Part shown: piece after piece, positions 1 to 13,765 of the stretch
Numbering within the stretch: position 1 is the first letter of the stretch
Layout: every line of letters starts with the position of its first letter
DNA from: Glycine soja
Lineage: Eukaryota; Streptophyta; Magnoliopsida; Fabales; Fabaceae
Direction: 5' to 3'
Assembly: GCF_004193775.1 (NCBI RefSeq)
Contig: NC_041002.1
Coordinates: forward strand, 8,140,817-8,204,816
DNA: 64,000 nucleotides
Position numbers and translations under genes: made by a program
Notes under the pieces: model-generated
What the model was told of the DNA's origin: nothing
The model's database searches: none
The model's input: the letters and a program-made list of their open reading frames with translations, nothing else

Positions 1-593
1 AATTTTTTACAAAATACATGTATAGGAAAAAAAATCTAAAATACCTATGATTTTACAAATTATAATTACTATTTACACATTTTCATATTTTAAAAATATT
101 GTATGAAGTTTTTATTATCAATAAGAAAATTGAAAAGGTAAAATGATAAAGTTAATATCAATTTATTTTCTCTTTTTATCTCTTATAATATTTTACATTC
201 ATTTAAAGAAAAATATTTTATGGGGGCAAAACTATCTCCACACACCTGGATCCGTCATGGATTGTAGTAATAATGATTACTAAATGTAATCTTGATGGTA
301 AAATATCTACATAGTGTCTATAAATAATAATTTTTGGTCCCTAAGCTTAGAAAAAAAATTCTAATACACCATCTATAATGAGTCAGAGCTTAGAAGAATC
401 AAGAGCTACAACTCTTTACCATTGCAATGGTGAGAGATAATTTTGATTCAGTTTATTCCGTTTTTTATTTTTATTAGGAATTTTATTTAGTTCAAAAACC
501 ACAATGAACTCTCTCTCCCTCTCTTTTTATATTATATGTCATATGTGAAATATTATAATAATTATTATATATAATTATATTATTGTTTAATTG

Positions 594-646
<53 letters not shown>

Positions 647-929
647 AAATACTATATATTGAGTGATATTTTTTTTTTGTAAAATTGCTTTATTGCACTA
701 TTAATTCAAACAATGATTAATCCATAATAATAATATATAAACACAAATTTTCAGCTTCATAACAGCTTGTGCAAATAAATTATTGATATAATTAATTTTC
801 AACTTTATAAATACCATGTTTTAACTTCATATTGTGACTTTAAGCCTCCGCATCCTCTTTCTTTTTAATATATAAAGATAAAGATCATCTTTTCTAGGTT
901 TGATCTTCAAAGAAAAAGAGATTAAAGCT
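1..929. other. AT-rich intergenic stretch
   Basis: No coding region is visible on either strand. The sequence is strongly AT-rich, with a TA microsatellite near 600 and short pyrimidine runs. Nothing resembling an RNA gene was recognised. Confidence 0.6.
597..642. repeat. (TA)n microsatellite
   Basis: Uninterrupted alternating TA of about 46 bp, read directly from the sequence. Confidence 0.95.
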
Positions 930-1153
930 CTTATAGTTCCTTCATTCCTCCATTTTGCACTTTCACGACCACACGGTTTTCAACTATAACAAGATAGGTA
1001 AATTAAAATTTAATGAATCTCCTGATTTGTGTTATCTTTTCACCTTTCTTAATTTCCTATTCTCTTCTTTTAATTGTGCTTATACCGTTGTTGCATTACT
1101 TATAGTACGGATGAGTTTTTTTTCTTTCAATTATAATTATCGTGTTTGATTTG

Positions 1154-1227
<74 letters not shown>

Positions 1228-1425
1228 TGATTTGTATTTTTTATTATTAATTTCATCTAGAGTTTGCGTCATATTATTTTATATCACTTTCTTAAACGGA
1301 TAGTTACTCTCTTTTTCATTTATTTTTTTTAATAATTTTCTTTTTCTTTATTGTACTTTTTTTTCCAATTAGATATGTATTTGTTTGGTTTGCTTCAACC
1401 AAGTTTCACCAGGTAAGTATACTTT
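930..1425 (+). other. Possible remnant of a small spliced gene (copy A)
   Basis: A pyrimidine-rich stretch is followed at 1371-1412 by an exon-like segment. It has a polypyrimidine tract and TTAG acceptor, then an ATG-containing block (MYLFGLLQ...) and a CCAG|gtaagt donor. The preceding intron-like sequence (about 1225-1290) resembles 17480-17540, including a shared ttattattRatttcatcta core. It may be one of several diverged copies of the same small gene, or merely a non-coding repeat. No known protein is recognised. Confidence 0.25.
1158..1221. repeat. (TA)n microsatellite
   Basis: About 64 bp of alternating TA inside the intron-like part of copy A. Confidence 0.95.
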
Positions 1426-1812
1426 TAAAATTATAAATATTTAATTTTTTGTTGGTGAAGTATATATTTAGATATTTCTTACATTTTATAATTAATAATT
1501 ATTTACAAAAATTAATAAAATATATTACCAAAAAAATGTTTTTAAAAATATCAATTATTTAGTATTTGATTATTTTGTTCAAATCATATGTATAATATTT
1601 GTCAAAATATGCTCATTCTTATTTTATTTAACAAATTTAATTTTATTTAATGAAGAATTAAATTGCTTATATTAGTTATATTTAGAATAAAATTTTGATA
1701 ATCATAATTAAGTTAATAATATATATTTTTAAATTAGGTTTGTGCATAGTTGATTGAAACTAATATGAATTAGTTCACTTAATTATATTCAACTTCACTA
1801 ATCTTAACCTTC

Positions 1813-3252
<1,440 letters not shown>

Positions 3253-3719
3253 TGTAAGAATTAATGTCTCATGTGAGAGACATGTGACTCATGTAGGGAC
3301 TAATAAGTAAATAATTAATGATTAAGGGCTAAATTGTAATTGGGATTAATAGGAGAAGTTTCTAGAACTAACTGCTACTTGATGGGAGTAGTGGTTATAA
3401 AAGGGGGTTAATACCCACTAATGTGAAATAAGGTCCCCTTCCTGACCAGAAAGTGTTCTCTCTCATCCATAGCCATCACGAACGGAGAGAGGCAGAAAAG
3501 AAAGACCTAAGGAAGTGAAATATTATTTCTCTCCTCTTTCAAGGAAATCAAAGTGCACCAGAGAGAAGTTCCTATGGAGAAAGGTACAAGTCTTCCCATG
3601 GAGAAAGGTACACATCATTATCTATTGTTGTTTATTGATTGTTTCTGAGAACCATACGTTTCAAGATCCTGTTGTTTCCTATCATTGATAGTCTAGGAAA
3701 CCCCTTCAGAATTTTTACA
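3253..3719 (+). repeat. 5' LTR of copia element 1
   Basis: Starts TGTAAGAATT, ends TTTTTACA, and is followed two bases later by the primer-binding site. A partly repeated block containing ATGGAGAAAGGTACA occurs twice near 3570-3612. Confidence 0.88.
3396..3402 (+). promoter_or_regulatory. TATA box of copia LTR
   Basis: TATAAAA lies 143 bp into the LTR, in the position expected of an LTR promoter. Confidence 0.6.
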
Positions 3720-3721
3720 TG

Positions 3722-3733
3722 TGGTATCAAAGC
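3722..3733 (+). other. Primer-binding site (tRNA-Met type)
   Basis: TGGTATCAAAGC closely matches the usual copia primer site TGGTATCAGAGC and sits directly behind the LTR end. Confidence 0.85.
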
Positions 3734-4859
3734 ATGTGTTATGAAATTTATGATTCTCCAAGAATGATTTAATTTCTCTCAATTATACATGAACCCTAAT
3801 TATGAAATTTAGGGATAATTTAATTTCTTTCAATTATGCATAAACCCTAATTATGAAATTTAGGAATTTTATTTTCCGCTGCATGTATTGTTTTATTGGC
3901 AATATTTTTATTATTGTTGAATACCAATTTTTGGAGAAAGATTATTTGAAAACTTATGATTATGGGAGAGAAAGCTGCATGACATGTATATATTAAATTT
4001 GGAGAAAGTTTTTACTTCTAATGGTGAAAGAAAGGAAGCGTGACTAAACATAAAGATTCAATTTCAATTTTGAAAAGCTGCGCAGGTACATTTGTCGTAG
4101 GAAGAATATGAAATTTTGGAAATTGCTATTTGCAACCTTATGTTTGCTATTTCCAATCCCACTTGATCTTTTTTTCCCGAAAAATTATTGTTGAACATGA
4201 TTAAAGGATTGAAAATTTATGTTCTGTAATTAAATTAATGTGGATGTTTTGCAATTATTGGTAGCAGCAAATATATGTATATGCTACATATTTGCTTAAA
4301 CGTGTTAGAATGCAAAAACACAAATAAATGCAAATATTATTTTATGGTCTGGAATGAAATTAATAGAATGGCTATAAATTGTTAATAGCAATAAGTATGT
4401 GCAGGCCATACATATTTGGTTGGAATTAAATGTATGTTGAATTTGTTAGTCACCAAAGTGGCCAAATTTGTAAGGTTATTTAATTCCAAAATTAATGATT
4501 ATTTTGATTACTCATAGAATAATGGATGCTAAATTATATGGTTATTGGTTTATGGGTAATTGAAATTCATTGTTATAAGGCATTTATGGATCGCCCAAAG
4601 GTTGATTAGTTGTTCTTATAATTAATGAATATAATTGTAGGCGATTTGTGTATATCATTAGTTTTATTTATACACCCAAAGGAAATAGATACTACTAATT
4701 GGTGCATATTTAATTGCCAAATAATGTTAAAATTTTATTAGCATCATTATGTTTGTATGTTGTATATTGGTGTATCACCCAAAGGAGAACATCAATATAC
4801 ATTATCCGTTATCTGAATGAATCATATGTATGACATGTATTTTATGTCTCAAAACACTT

Positions 4860-5700
4860 ATGTGAATTTTATTATGTAATACATGTTTTGAATTCATTGG
4901 ATTCTTATGCATCATCTGTACCAATTTTAATGGGCTTAACTTCTCTGACAGAAATGAGCAAGTCCAATTTCACCTTAGTGTTTTGGATCATGATCTTACT
5001 ATGTTGGAAGAGAAGTTTGTTACTATTATTGATGTTAGTAGCAATGAAGAGAAAGTTCATTATAAAACTTGGGAAAGATCTAACAGACTCAACCTAATGT
5101 TGATGAGAATGACTGTTGCAGACAGTATCAAGACAACTCTCCCTAAAATCGAAAGTGCTAAAAAGTTTATGGGATTAGTGGGAGAGTATTCTCAAACAGC
5201 TGATAAGTCTGTTGTTGGGACATTAATGAGTACATTGACCACCATGAAGTTTGATGGTTCACGTTCTATGTATGAACATGTCATTGAGATGACAAACATT
5301 GCAGCAAGACTTAAGACCTTGGGAGTATAATGGTTGTGGATGTGAACTTTCTTGTTCAGTTTATTCTAAACTCATTATCGTCTGAGTTTGGCCTGTTCTA
5401 AATGAACTATAATACCATGAAAGATAAATGGAATGTGCATGAATTGAACACTATGTTAGTTCAGGAAGAAACGAGGCTTAAGAATCAAGGAAGTCACTTA
5501 GTCCATTATGAAGAAGCATGATAAAGGCAAAGGGTCATTAAAGAACAATGACAACTCTTTGCAAATCCAGAAGAAAGGTATCAAAGGGCAATAATTGTCA
5601 ATTTTGTGAAATTAAGACATTTTCAAAAGGATTGCCTAAAGTGTAAGTCTTGGTTCGAAAAAAAAAGTGGGCTTAATGCTCATGTATGTTTTGAATCAAA
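4860..5700 (+). pseudogene. Degenerate copia Gag
   Basis: Overlapping frames (4888-5097 and 4983-5330) carry a copia-type Gag core: FRVLDHDLTMLEEK-like sequence, then a helical stretch with TLPKIESAKKFM and later IAARLKTLG. The frame is lost at about 5330, where a stop follows LKTLGV. A decayed CCHC knuckle (CQFCEIK..., about 5590-5640) follows. Gag would form the virus-like particle. Start and end are approximate because the frame shifts several times. Confidence 0.75.
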
Positions 5701-5724
5701 CTTAACTGTAGTTTCCCATGATAC

Positions 5725-7233
5725 ATGATGGATTAATTCTGGATGTATGACTCATGTTTCTAACATTATGCAGAGATTCCTTACAATTCAAACCATAAGC
5801 CCAAATGAGAAGTTCGTTTTTCATAGGGAATGGAGTGAAAACTCCAGTGGAAACATTTGAGACTTATTGTTTAAAACTCGACACTGGACATCGTTTAGAT
5901 TTATTGGAAACTCCTTATGTACCTAGTTTATCTAGGAATTTAGTTTCATTATCTAAACTTGATGTTACTGCATACTCTTTTAATTTTGGTAATGGATGTT
6001 TCAATTTATTTAAGTATAATCATCTCATTGGTACTGGTATTCTTGTGATGATTTATATAAATTGGAAATAGACAGTTTGTATGCTGAAATTGTTTCAACT
6101 CTGCATCATAATCTTGGCACTAAGCGTAGTTTAGTGAATGAATGATCTGCTTTCTTGTGGCATAAACGTTTAGGTCACATTTCTAGAGAAAGGATGGAAA
6201 GATTAATAAAAAATGAAATTCTTCGTTATCTAGATTTTATGGATCTAAATATTTGTGTGGGTTGTATTAAGGGAAAAACAAGCAAAACGTACAAAGAAAA
6301 GAGCTACAAGAAGCACTCAGCTTCTTGAAATTGTGCATACTGATATTTGTGGACCTTTTGATGTTAGTTCTTTTGGAAAGGAATGATACTTTATCACCAT
6401 TATTGATGATTATTCACGTTACGGTTATGTCTGCTTACTACCCGAGATTTCTTAGGCAACGGATGCCTTAGAAATTTACTACAATGAAGTAAAATGGCAA
6501 TTAGACATAAATGTGAAAATTATTAGATATGATAGAGGTGATAAGTATTACGGAAGATATGATGAAACTGGGCAACACCCAGGTCCATTTGCTAAGCTTG
6601 TTCAGAAACGTGCATTTGTGTGCAATACACAATTCCCAGTACACCACAACAAAATGGTGTATCAGAAAGGCGTAACAGAACTTTAATGGATATGGTTAGG
6701 AGTATGTTAATCAATTAGACTTTACCCGTATTTTTGTGGATGTATGCCTTGAAAACTGCCATGTATTTGTTGAATAGGGTTCCTAGTAAGGCAGTTCCAA
6801 AGACATTTTTTGAACTGTGGACAAATAAGACACCTAGTATAAGGCATCTGCATATTTGGGTTGCTAGACAGAAATAAGAATTTATAATCTGCAAGAAAGA
6901 AAATTGGATGCAAGAACAATCAGTGGATATTTCATTGGTTATCTAGAAAAGTCAAAGGGGTATATGTTTTATTGTCCTAATCATAGTATGAGAATTGTCG
7001 AAACTGAAAATGCAAGGTTCATTGAAAACGGTGAAATCAGTGGGAGTACAGTTCCACGAGAAGTGGAAATTAAAAAAGTTAGAGTGCAAGTCATTTTAGC
7101 TTGGGCCTCTAGCAGTAAGGTGATTGCTCTTTTTAATTGTTGTTACAAAATTAATGAAGAGTAGCAACACAATAATGAACCCATGATGCATAATGAACCT
7201 ATTATGGAAGAACCACAAGAAGTAGCATTGAAG
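5725..7233 (+). pseudogene. Degenerate copia protease and integrase
   Basis: The protease motif near 5730 reads W-I-N-S-G-C where copia proteases normally have D-S-G, so the catalytic Asp (codon 5735-5737) has become Asn. A GAG-pre-integrase segment (HKRLGHIS..., about 6160-6290) and integrase core (HTDICGPF..., DDYSRYGY) follow, with stops near 6383 and 6453. Sequence up to 7233 reads into the linker before reverse transcriptase (EEPQEVAL) and is then cut by the LINE. Confidence 0.8.
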
Positions 7234-7476
7234 CTTGGTTTCTCTGCGGAAAAGAAAGCATAACCTAGGTTCCTTCCATCCTTGGGTGTTGCCCAGTGGC
7301 TTGGCCACCGACGGAGTGGGTTTTTGCTCTCTACAAACGTTGGGGTTCCTTCTTCGATCCTAGGGAGTTCTAACTGCCTCGGTCTTTAAAGTTTTTCCTT
7401 GTTTTTCCCAATCGCGTGCCCTGCCACTTTTTCTCATCTTGGGCTATGAAATAGTTTCCAGTTTGAACTGCTGTTG

Positions 7477-8829
7477 ATGGGGAAGAACAAGGGTCGTCAA
7501 TCGCACTCAGCTGCAAAGCAAATTATGGTGAAGGGTACTACCTCAGGTTCAGGTAAATCCCAAATATCTGCTACTTCTGGTCTGGCTGGTTGCTTGGATG
7601 TTGTCCAAGCAAATCAGAATGCTTATACTGCTTCACAGGATAATCTTGTAGGCAAGGTGCTTGTAAAAAAGGCAGGGACAAGTTCTGCAAAAACTGATGA
7701 TGTCGCACACCAAGTGTTTGATAATTTGTCGGAATGCAGTGCTGAATCTGAATCTTCCCCAGAGGTTTCTTGCACCTTAGGGGACAATGATTCAACCACT
7801 AATAATGATTCATCTCACTCGTGTGGCTCTAAGTCATCACCGCAGCTAGACGACAATAAGGCTCCCACTCCTTGGGTCAATCTATTCAAAGATAACAGAA
7901 GTCCTTCCAAAGGTTTTGGAATGAAGTTCTCCCCTCCACCCTCTGATGATGAAGTGTTGTTGGAAGAAACGGATTTGCAACCCCTGGAAGAGGCTTGGGG
8001 ACATAGCCTTATTGGCTATGTGGCTGGTCGATTCCCAGGAAAGAAAGCTCTGCTGGATTGTTGCCAAAAATGGGGAGTCAAGTTTTCATACTCAACTCAT
8101 GAAAATGGTTGGCTGGTGTTTAAATTTGAGTTTGAGGACGATCTGAACCAAGTCCTCTCTGCAGGTCCTTACTTCATATTTCAAAGACCCCTACTGCTGA
8201 AGGTTATGCCTGCATTCTTTGACTTTGGCAATGAGGAGCTCAACAAGATCCCTGTCTGGGTTAAACTCAGAAATCTACCTCTGGAGCTTTGGAATCCTCT
8301 AGCCTTAGGGAAAATCCTGTCCAAGATTGGTTCGCCCATTCGATCTGACCATCTTACTGCTTCTAAGGGGTCTGTTTCTTTTGCTAGAGCTTTAGTTGAG
8401 GTTGATGCTTCTTTGGAGCTCATCGATGAAGTGCGATTTAGACTTCCTACAGGGAAGACTTTTGTGCAAAAGATTGAGTATGAAAATAGACCTTCTTTTT
8501 GCACTCACTGCAAGATGATTGGGCACCGCCTCACTAATTGTAAAACTGTCACTGCAAATAAGCATGTTCTCATCACAGCCTACCCCACCTTGGATCATCC
8601 ACAAGTGGGTGATTCAGCAATGCCCCCACATACCAATACAGCAGGCCCCTCTGATAATCCAAAGAATGTCCAGACTAATATGTCTGTCCCTCCTCACAGA
8701 AAACATGTTCTGGTTGCAAATCATGTTCCTGTCCTTCAGAATTCTTCTGACCTCAAAGAAACAGGGAACACTGAGTTGGATGATCCTATAGAAGAAGGGT
8801 TTGTTCAGGTGAAAACAAAACACCAGTAA
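7477..8829 (+). CDS. LINE ORF1 protein, DUF4283 plus CCHC zinc knuckle
   Basis: This 450-residue frame is intact from the ATG at 7477; an upstream TTG at 7474 is not a credible start. Residues 1-150 are polar, Ser-rich and low complexity. A DUF4283-like region (about 170-270) follows, with EEAWGHSLIGYVAGRFPG and PVWVKLRNLPLELWN. A CCHC knuckle of form C-X2-C-X4-H-X4-C lies at residues 342-355 (CTHCKMIGHRLTNC). In plant L1-like elements this protein is thought to bind the element RNA and accompany ORF2 in the retrotransposition particle. No stop or frameshift is seen, so it could still be translated. Confidence 0.9.
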   Translation: MGKNKGRQSHSAAKQIMVKGTTSGSGKSQISATSGLAGCLDVVQANQNAYTASQDNLVGKVLVKKAGTSSAKTDDVAHQVFDNLSECSAESESSPEVSCTLGDNDSTTNNDSSHSCGSKSSPQLDDNKAPTPWVNLFKDNRSPSKGFGMKFSPPPSDDEVLLEETDLQPLEEAWGHSLIGYVAGRFPGKKALLDCCQKWGVKFSYSTHENGWLVFKFEFEDDLNQVLSAGPYFIFQRPLLLKVMPAFFDFGNEELNKIPVWVKLRNLPLELWNPLALGKILSKIGSPIRSDHLTASKGSVSFARALVEVDASLELIDEVRFRLPTGKTFVQKIEYENRPSFCTHCKMIGHRLTNCKTVTANKHVLITAYPTLDHPQVGDSAMPPHTNTAGPSDNPKNVQTNMSVPPHRKHVLVANHVPVLQNSSDLKETGNTELDDPIEEGFVQVKTKHQ

Positions 8830-8951
8830 AAAGGTAAAAAAGTGTCACTCATAAAGACAACCCGTATTGAGGATATGCAAGCTGATGTCCAAAGAGGAAG
8901 AAATCATAAAGTTGTAACTAGGGTCGAGGAGGCTTCCTCCCGTCCGAATCC

Positions 8952-11900
8952 ATGATTATTGCCTCTTGGAACATCAGAGGCTTTAATTTGCCTCTAAAGC
9001 ATCATGCGATGCAGAGCTTCCTTCGCTGCAAGGAAATTAACGTCATGGCTGTGTTGGAAACAAAGTTGAATAAGGCTTTAGTTGAGGAAATCATGAGAAG
9101 AAAGTTTGGTGACTGGCACTTCACCCATAACTTCGCTTCTCATAATGCTGGCAGAATTCTTATCCTCTGGAAGCAGGATAAGATTCATCTTTCTGTTTTG
9201 GAGTCAAATGCCCAATTGATTCATTGTGCTATTGATTGTAAAACCACTGCCAAGCGCTTTCAGGTTTCATTCATCTATGGTCTTCACTCCATTATGGCAA
9301 GAAGATCTCTTTGGATAAATCTGAATAGTATCAATGCTAATATGAATTGCCCCTGGCTCCTCATTGGTGACTTCAACTCCATTTTGTCTCCCACCGACCG
9401 TTTCAATGGAGCTGAGCCCAATGCTTATGAGTTGCAAGATTTTGTTGATTGCTATTCTGACCTGGGGTTGGGGAGCATCAACACTCATGGCCCCTTGTAC
9501 ACGTGGACTAATGGCAAGGTGTGGAGCAAACTGGACAGAGCTTTATGCAACCAGGCCTGGTTCAATTCCTTTGGAAATTTTGCTTGTGAAGTTATGGAGT
9601 TTATTTCTATTTCAAACCATACTCCTCTAGTTGTCACCACTGAGTTGGTAGTGCCTAGAGGTAATTCTCCATTTAAATTCAACAATGCTATTATGGATCA
9701 TCCAAATTTCTTAAAAATTGTTGCAGATGGCTGGAAGCAAAATATTCATGGCTGTAGCATGTTCAAGGTCTGTAAGAAATTGAAAGCTCTTAAAGCTCCC
9801 TTGAAGAATCTTTTTAAGCAGGAGTTCAGCAACATCTCCAACCGAGTAGAGCTAGTTGAGGCTGAATATAACCGTGTGCTTAATTCTCTAAAGCAAAATC
9901 CTCAGGATCCTTCCCTTCTTGCTCTGGCAAACCGCACTAGAGGGCAGACCATTATGCTTAGAAAAGCGGAGTCTATGAAATTTGCTAAGCTCATCAAAAA
10001 CAAATATCTCCTGCAGGCTGATAAATGCTCCAAATTCTTTCATGCTTTAATCAAGCGCAACAAACACAACCGGTTTATTGCTGCCATAAGGCTAGAGGAT
10101 GGGCATAACACTTCCTCCCAAGATGAAATTGCCCTTGCTTTTGTGAATCACTTTAGGAATTTGTTTAGTGCTCATGAGCTGACCCAAACTCCTTCCATTT
10201 CGATCTGCAACAGGGGTCCTAAGGTTCCCACCGATTGCTTTCCGACCTTACTTTGTCCTACTTCTAAGCAAGAGGTTTGGAACGTTATTGCTGTGATGGA
10301 TAACAATAAAGCTCCTGGGCCAGATGGTTTCAATGTTTTATTCTTCAAGAAGGCTTGGAACATCATTGGTGATGATATCTTTGCAGCGGTTAATGAATTC
10401 TTTACAACTGGAAAAATTCTAAAGCAGCTTAACCATGTTATTATTGCGCTTATTCCTAAGCATGATCAGGCCTCCCAGGTTAACCATTTTAGACCCATAT
10501 CTTGCTGTAATTTGTTATACAAGATTGTATCTAAAATTCTGGCCAACCGCATAGCCCCAGTGCTTGAGACTATTATTGGGGAAACTCAAACTGCTTTCAT
10601 TAAGAACAGAAAGATGATGGACAACATCTTCCTAGTTCAAGAGATTTTGTGCAAATATGCCCGGAAAAGATCCTCTCCGAGATGCCTCCTGAAAATTGAC
10701 TTGCATAAAGCTTATGATTCCATTTCTTGGGAATTCTTGGATTGGATGCTTAAGTCCATTGGCTTCCCAGCCCAGTTCTGTACTTGGATCATGGAATGTG
10801 TTTCTTCCACTTCCTTTAGTGTGGTAGTCAATGGATCCATTTATGGTCACTTCAAAGGGCAGCGGGGTCTTAGACAAGGGGATCCTCTCTCCCCTTATCT
10901 GTTTGTGCTCTGTTTGGAGTACTTTTCCAGAGATATGAGCAGCCTCAAGGATGATGTCAATTTTAAATTCCATCCCAACTGTGCAAGTATTCAGCTATCT
11001 CATTTGACTTTTGCAGATGATATTATGCTTCTATCTAGAGGAGATATCCCTTCTGTGTCAACTATGTTTGCCAAGCTTCAGCACTTCTGTAGGGTTTCAG
11101 GGCTTTCCATCGGCTCTGATAAGTCTTCCATATACTCAGCCGGTATTAGGCCTCATGAGTTTTCTTATATTCAGCAGCTTACAGGATTTAGCTTGGGTGA
11201 CTTCCCTTTTAGATACTTGGGTGTTCCCCTTTTATCATCTAGATTAAATGTATGTCATTATGCTCCCTTGCTTTCCAAGATTACTGGCATGATTCAGGGA
11301 TGGAGCAAGAAGTCTTTATCTTATGCAGGTAAGTTAGAGTTGATCAGAGCAGTTATTCAAGGAATTGTGAATTTCTAGATGGGGATTTTTCCTTTGTCGC
11401 AATCTGTTCTGGACCGGATCAACGCTTCATGCCGTAATTTTCTGTGGGGCAAAGCGGATATTGGCAAAAACAAGCCCTTGGTTGCTTGGTCAGTAGTTTG
11501 TTCTCCGAAAAAAGAAGGGGGTTTAGGCCTTTTTAATCTCAAGGACTGGAACCTTGCGCTTCTTTCCCGTATCCTGTGGGACTTTCATTGTAAGAAAGAT
11601 TCTCTATGGGTTCGGTGGGTTCACCATTACTATTTCAGAGGGAGCGATGTGTGGAATTACAATACTTCTTCATCAGATTCAGTTTTGATAAAGAAAATCA
11701 TTCAAATAAGGGACTTTATTATCTCCAAAGAGCTAAGTACGGAAGAGGCCAAAAAGAGAATTCAATCTTGGAGCACCAATGAACAATTGTTTGTTGGCAA
11801 AGTCTATGAATACATTAGAGGTGTCAAGCCTACTATTAGTTGGTGTTCTGTTATATGGAACCCAGCAATCTCCCCTAAGATGTCCTTCATTCTGTGGCTT

Positions 11901-12293
11901 GCTAAAAGGAACCGGCTGCTTACTCTTGACAAAGTTGCTTTTTTGAACAAGGGTTCCCTCTGCCCTTTATGCTCAAATGAGGCTGAGTCAAATGCTCATT
12001 TGTTCTTTTCTTGCAGGAAATCTCTCCAAGTTTGGGCTCACATTCGTGATTTGGCTCCTTTCCGCAGGCGTTTCACTTCTTTACAGCGCATTACTGACTC
12101 TTTAATTAAGGGCAGATCCACATCAGGTGTTCAAGGAAAATTATGTTGTCTGGCTATAGCAATTATAGTCTACTGCATCTGGCTGTCTAGAAACAAGCTG
12201 ATTTTTGAAGATTATCAATTTTCTGTAATAGAGGTTATTAACAAGATTAAGTTTCTTATGTATAGACAAGCGCACCTGTTGCTTTTGTTTTAG
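8952..12293 (+). pseudogene. LINE ORF2: endonuclease, reverse transcriptase, zf-RVT, one internal stop
   Basis: Two open frames (8952-11378 and 11379-12293) are in the same phase, separated only by a TAG at 11376-11378 (codon 809) where relatives have Trp, a one-base change. The full frame would be about 1113 codons. An APE-type endonuclease (WNIRGF at 6-11, metal-binding E36, IGDFN) comes first. Its terminal motif reads S-N-H instead of S-D-H (residue 222, codon 9615-9617), which probably impairs cutting. Reverse transcriptase follows, with FRPISCCN, LRQGDPLSP and the catalytic F-A-D-D (688-690). The C-terminal part carries a zf-RVT region (CPLCSNEAESNAHLFFSC). Without readthrough the product lacks the C-terminal 304 residues. 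Confidence 0.92.
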
Positions 12294-12346
12294 CATCTTG
12301 ATATAGGTCTTCTTGTATTAGGGAGGCTTTTGATTTTCTTTAACTG

Positions 12347-12360
12347 CGGGGTATGCCCCG
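12347..12360 (+). other. 3' UTR hairpin of the LINE
   Basis: A perfect 5-bp GC stem (CGGGG/CCCCG) with a TATG loop lies about 40 bp upstream of the poly-A tail. Short 3' hairpins can serve in template recognition by LINE reverse transcriptase; that role is inferred here. Confidence 0.5.
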
Positions 12361-12413
12361 TTTATTATTGTATCATTTTGGGTTTAATATAATTTACATT
12401 TTTCCCAAAAAAA

Positions 12414-13765
12414 AAGAGGTCTCAAAGAGAAAGAAGACCAGCTATTTCGAATGACTATGCAGTATACTTACATGAAACAGAAACAAACTTAAGCATTAAT
12501 GATAATGATCCAGTTTCGTTTTCACAAGCTATAAATTGTGATAATTTTGAGAAGTGGTCAAATGCCATGAAAGAAGAGATAAATTCCATGGAACATAATG
12601 GTGTTTAGGACCTTGTAGAATTACCAAAGGGTTGTAAGAGAGTTGGTTGTAAGTGGGTCTTCAAGACTAAACGTGACTCTCATGGCAACCTTGAATGTTA
12701 CAAGACTAGACTTGTTGCTAAGGAATTTACTTAGAAAGATGACATTGATTATAAAGAGACATTTTACTGGTCTTACGAAAGGATTCTTTCAGGATTATCA
12801 TGACATTAGTAGCCCATTATGACTTGGAGCTACATCAAATAGATGTGAAAATCGTCTTTCTGAATGGAGATTTAGAGGAGAATGTTTGTATGGACCAACC
12901 AATGGGGTTCTCAGTTGAAGGAAATGAACACATGGTGTGCATACTAAAGAAATCAATATACAGTCTTAAAGCAAGCTTCCCGCCAATGGTATTTGAGGTT
13001 TAATGATACCATTATTTCCTTTATATTTAAGGAAAATATTATTTATCAGTGTATGTATCTGAAGGTCAGTAGGAGTAAGGTTATTTTCTAATTCTGTATA
13101 TTGATGATATCTTGCTTGCAGCAAACGATCTTGGTCTTCTTCATGAGACTAAGAAATTTCTCTCTAGAAACTTTGAAGTGAAAGATATAGGTGAGGTAAG
13201 TTATGTGATAGGGATAGAAATATTCCATAATAGATCACAAGGATTGTTAGGCTTATCTCAGAAAGTATATATATCGATAAAGTGCTAGAGAGATTCAAGA
13301 TGGAAAGGTGTTTAACATCGCCTATTCTAATTTAGAAATGAGACAGAGTTAGTCTCAAACAATGTCCTAGAAATGATATAGAACGAAAACAAATGAAAGT
13401 AATTTTGTATGCATCAGTTGTTGTTGCATCTGAGAGCTGAATTTGTAGTATGTTTTGAGGCTACAATTCAGGCTAATTGGCTGCGGAACTTTATTTCAGG
13501 GCTTGGAATTGTCAACAGTATTGCTAGGCCGCTGAAAATGTATTGTGATAACTCCGTAGCAATATTTTTGTAAGAACGACAAGTACTCTAAGGGTGCTAA
13601 GCATATGAATTGAGGTACTTTGTCGTGAAGGAAAAATGAATTGAGGTACTTTGTCGTGAAGGAAGAAGTTCAGAAACAAAGAGTGTCAATAGAACATATT
13701 AGCACAAACCTTATGATAGTTGACCCTTTGAATAAGGGATTACCGCCCAAGACATTATAGAACAT
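12414..13765 (+). pseudogene. Degenerate copia reverse transcriptase and RNase H
   Basis: The copia frame resumes with RSQRERRPAISNDY, then the reverse transcriptase start (WVFKTKRDSHGN) with stops at about 12606 and 12733. The catalytic motif reads YIDDILL near 13099, where YVDD is usual. RNase H remnants (QANWLRNF, MYCDNSVAIF) lie at 13460-13570. A 31-bp direct duplication interrupts them at 13605-13665. The 67-residue frame at 12800-13003 is one surviving piece. It cannot make an active enzyme. Confidence 0.85.
13605..13665 (+). repeat. 31-bp tandem duplication in copia RNase H
   Basis: The block ATGAATTGAGGTACTTTGTC... occurs twice back to back (13605-13635 and 13636-13665), a local slippage event in the dead element. 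Confidence 0.9.

Larger units (their letters stand above)
7234..12413 (+). mobile_element. L1-like LINE retrotransposon, nearly full length
   Basis: This 5.2-kb element has a GC-richer 5' leader of about 240 bp, ORF1, a 122-bp gap, ORF2 with endonuclease, reverse transcriptase and zf-RVT regions, a short 3' UTR with a hairpin, and a poly-A tail. The copia frame is restored if everything between 7233 and 12414 is removed (GCA TTG AAG | AGG TCT CAA). Only the bases AAG are shared at the two junctions, so the target duplication is tiny or absent. Base composition is clearly less AT-rich than the flanks. Confidence 0.9.
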
